Both the position numbers and the translations under genes were made by a program. From Doris montereyensis (lineage: Eukaryota; Mollusca; Gastropoda; Nudibranchia; Dorididae): 64,000 nucleotides of DNA. Of this stretch, positions 63,355 through 64,000 are shown piece after piece. The stretch's first letter is position 1; every line of letters starts with the position of its first letter. The stretch is taken from positions 1 to 64,000 of the forward strand of contig JAXRKP010000248.1 of the NCBI GenBank assembly GCA_037039925.1, read 5' to 3'. The notes under the pieces were generated by a model. The model worked only from the letters and a program-made list of their open reading frames with translations. It made no database searches and was not told the origin of the DNA.

Positions 63355-63392
63355 CATCTAATCTAGATCTAGATCTAGATCTAGATATCGTG
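63355..63392. repeat. (AGATCT)n hexamer tract
   Basis: About five head-to-tail copies of the palindromic hexamer, roughly 300 bp before the CIAO3 start. Similar tracts occur at 36185-36240, 36930-36970 and 37655-37685. Confidence 0.9.
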
Positions 63393-63681
63393 TCACTTAT
63401 TCAGATGTCTCGAGACTAACCCTTAAAAATTAAGGCTAAGAATAAAATGGCCTAGAATCTGAACGTGCAAGCTGGTTGATCGGTTGTTATTTATTTGAAG
63501 AAAGTGTTTTTGTTTAGTCTTCTATTTTCCATGAGACCTAAAATTGAGGGTCACCATGAAGCCGAACAGTTGCGTGTTCTACTCTGCACTTGTTCTTGTG
63601 TCTGTCAAGTGTCAATGTCATTCATGCATGCCTACAGTGTTGTAGTTGAAGCAGTAAATTGTAATTGTAAGATACATCAAC

Positions 63682-63747
63682 ATGGCCACTCAGTTCAGTG
63701 GTGTTCTTCAGTTGACTGACCTGGATGATTTTATAACGCCTTCGCAA
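63682..63747 (+). CDS. CIAO3: CIAO3 (NARFL/IOP1) first coding exon, gene continues beyond window
   Basis: ATG at 63682 in good context (AACATGG) opens MATQFSGVLQLTDLDDFITP, then SQ, ending at a GTGAGT donor at 63748. Vertebrate CIAO3 begins almost identically (MASPFSG, LQLTDLDDFI, PSQ). CIAO3 is a cytosolic iron-only-hydrogenase-like protein with two iron-sulfur clusters. It links the early and late (CIAO1-CIAO2B-MMS19) steps of cytosolic iron-sulfur assembly. Only 22 residues are visible; the cysteine ligands lie in later exons outside the window. No frame error. Confidence 0.87.
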
Positions 63748-63749
63748 GT

Positions 63750-64000
63750 GAGTTAAAAACAATTTTGCATTATCTTTTTTGTGATGATTCTTGTGGGCTG
63801 TGGCAGGTTTGGATGTAAGAAAGAAAACTAAGTGAAAAAAGTCAGTTAATTTCGTATCTATTATGCTCTTAGTCTTTACTTAGTCTTTGTTACTTTCGTT
63901 TTAGGTCTGTTTGTGAGTGTAGAAGAGGAGTGAAGTTTGCAAGTCATCATTCATTGTCGTCATTATCAAGGATATCAATAATAGCATGTGAATTAACCAC
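63750..64000 (+). other. start of CIAO3 intron 1
   Basis: Sequence after the GTGAGT donor to the window edge; no second exon is visible. Confidence 0.7.

Overview
The window is animal nuclear DNA, most likely from a gastropod or other mollusc. Its four recognisable genes are metazoan, mostly in many short exons with large introns. Much of the rest is simple tandem repeat, small tRNA-derived SINEs, MITE-like elements and broken LINEs. Clusters of the hexamer AGATCT point the same way, but the species assignment is inference.

Layout. (1) About 0.1-31.4 kb, minus strand: a nearly complete TMEM144-type membrane transporter in ten coding exons. Its first intron (about 16 kb) holds CT, AG, ACAT, AGT/AGC and 53-bp arrays and a 6-kb array of a 21-bp unit. 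A candidate untranslated first exon lies near 36.44 kb. (2) 33.2-36 kb: a decayed LINE with endonuclease and reverse transcriptase. (3) 37.2-37.4 kb, minus: a weak two-exon candidate with a lysine-rich nuclear-signal-like start. (4) 39.9-46.65 kb, plus: a torsin AAA+ ATPase gene in five exons, with LINE, Tc1-like, SINE and CT-array insertions in its introns. (5) 48.9-51.5 kb: nested transposons carrying a 53-bp minisatellite. (6) 53.5-60.9 kb: a CR1/Jockey-like LINE fragment, a roughly 1.1-kb repeat present twice, and two TIR elements. (7) 58.73-59.02 kb, minus: a TIMM8-type mitochondrial small Tim chaperone. (8) 63.68-63.75 kb, plus: the first coding exon of CIAO3 (NARFL/IOP1), which runs off the window.

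The genes do not form a pathway: they are an ER-type AAA+ ATPase, a mitochondrial import chaperone, a cytosolic iron-sulfur assembly factor and a putative sugar transporter. The unusual content is in the repeats. A dispersed repeat of about 135 bp sits beside several tandem arrays. A TA-flanked transposon carries about 16 copies of a 53-bp unit in one copy and none at the same internal point in the other. The 21-bp array has a higher-order duplication of about 2.1-2.2 kb.

Caution: nine of the fifteen TMEM144 and torsin coding exons need single-base (once possibly two-base) corrections, mostly in homopolymers, to keep the conserved frame. All predicted splice sites stay intact. This looks like residual sequencing error rather than two pseudogenes, but the sequence alone cannot prove it.
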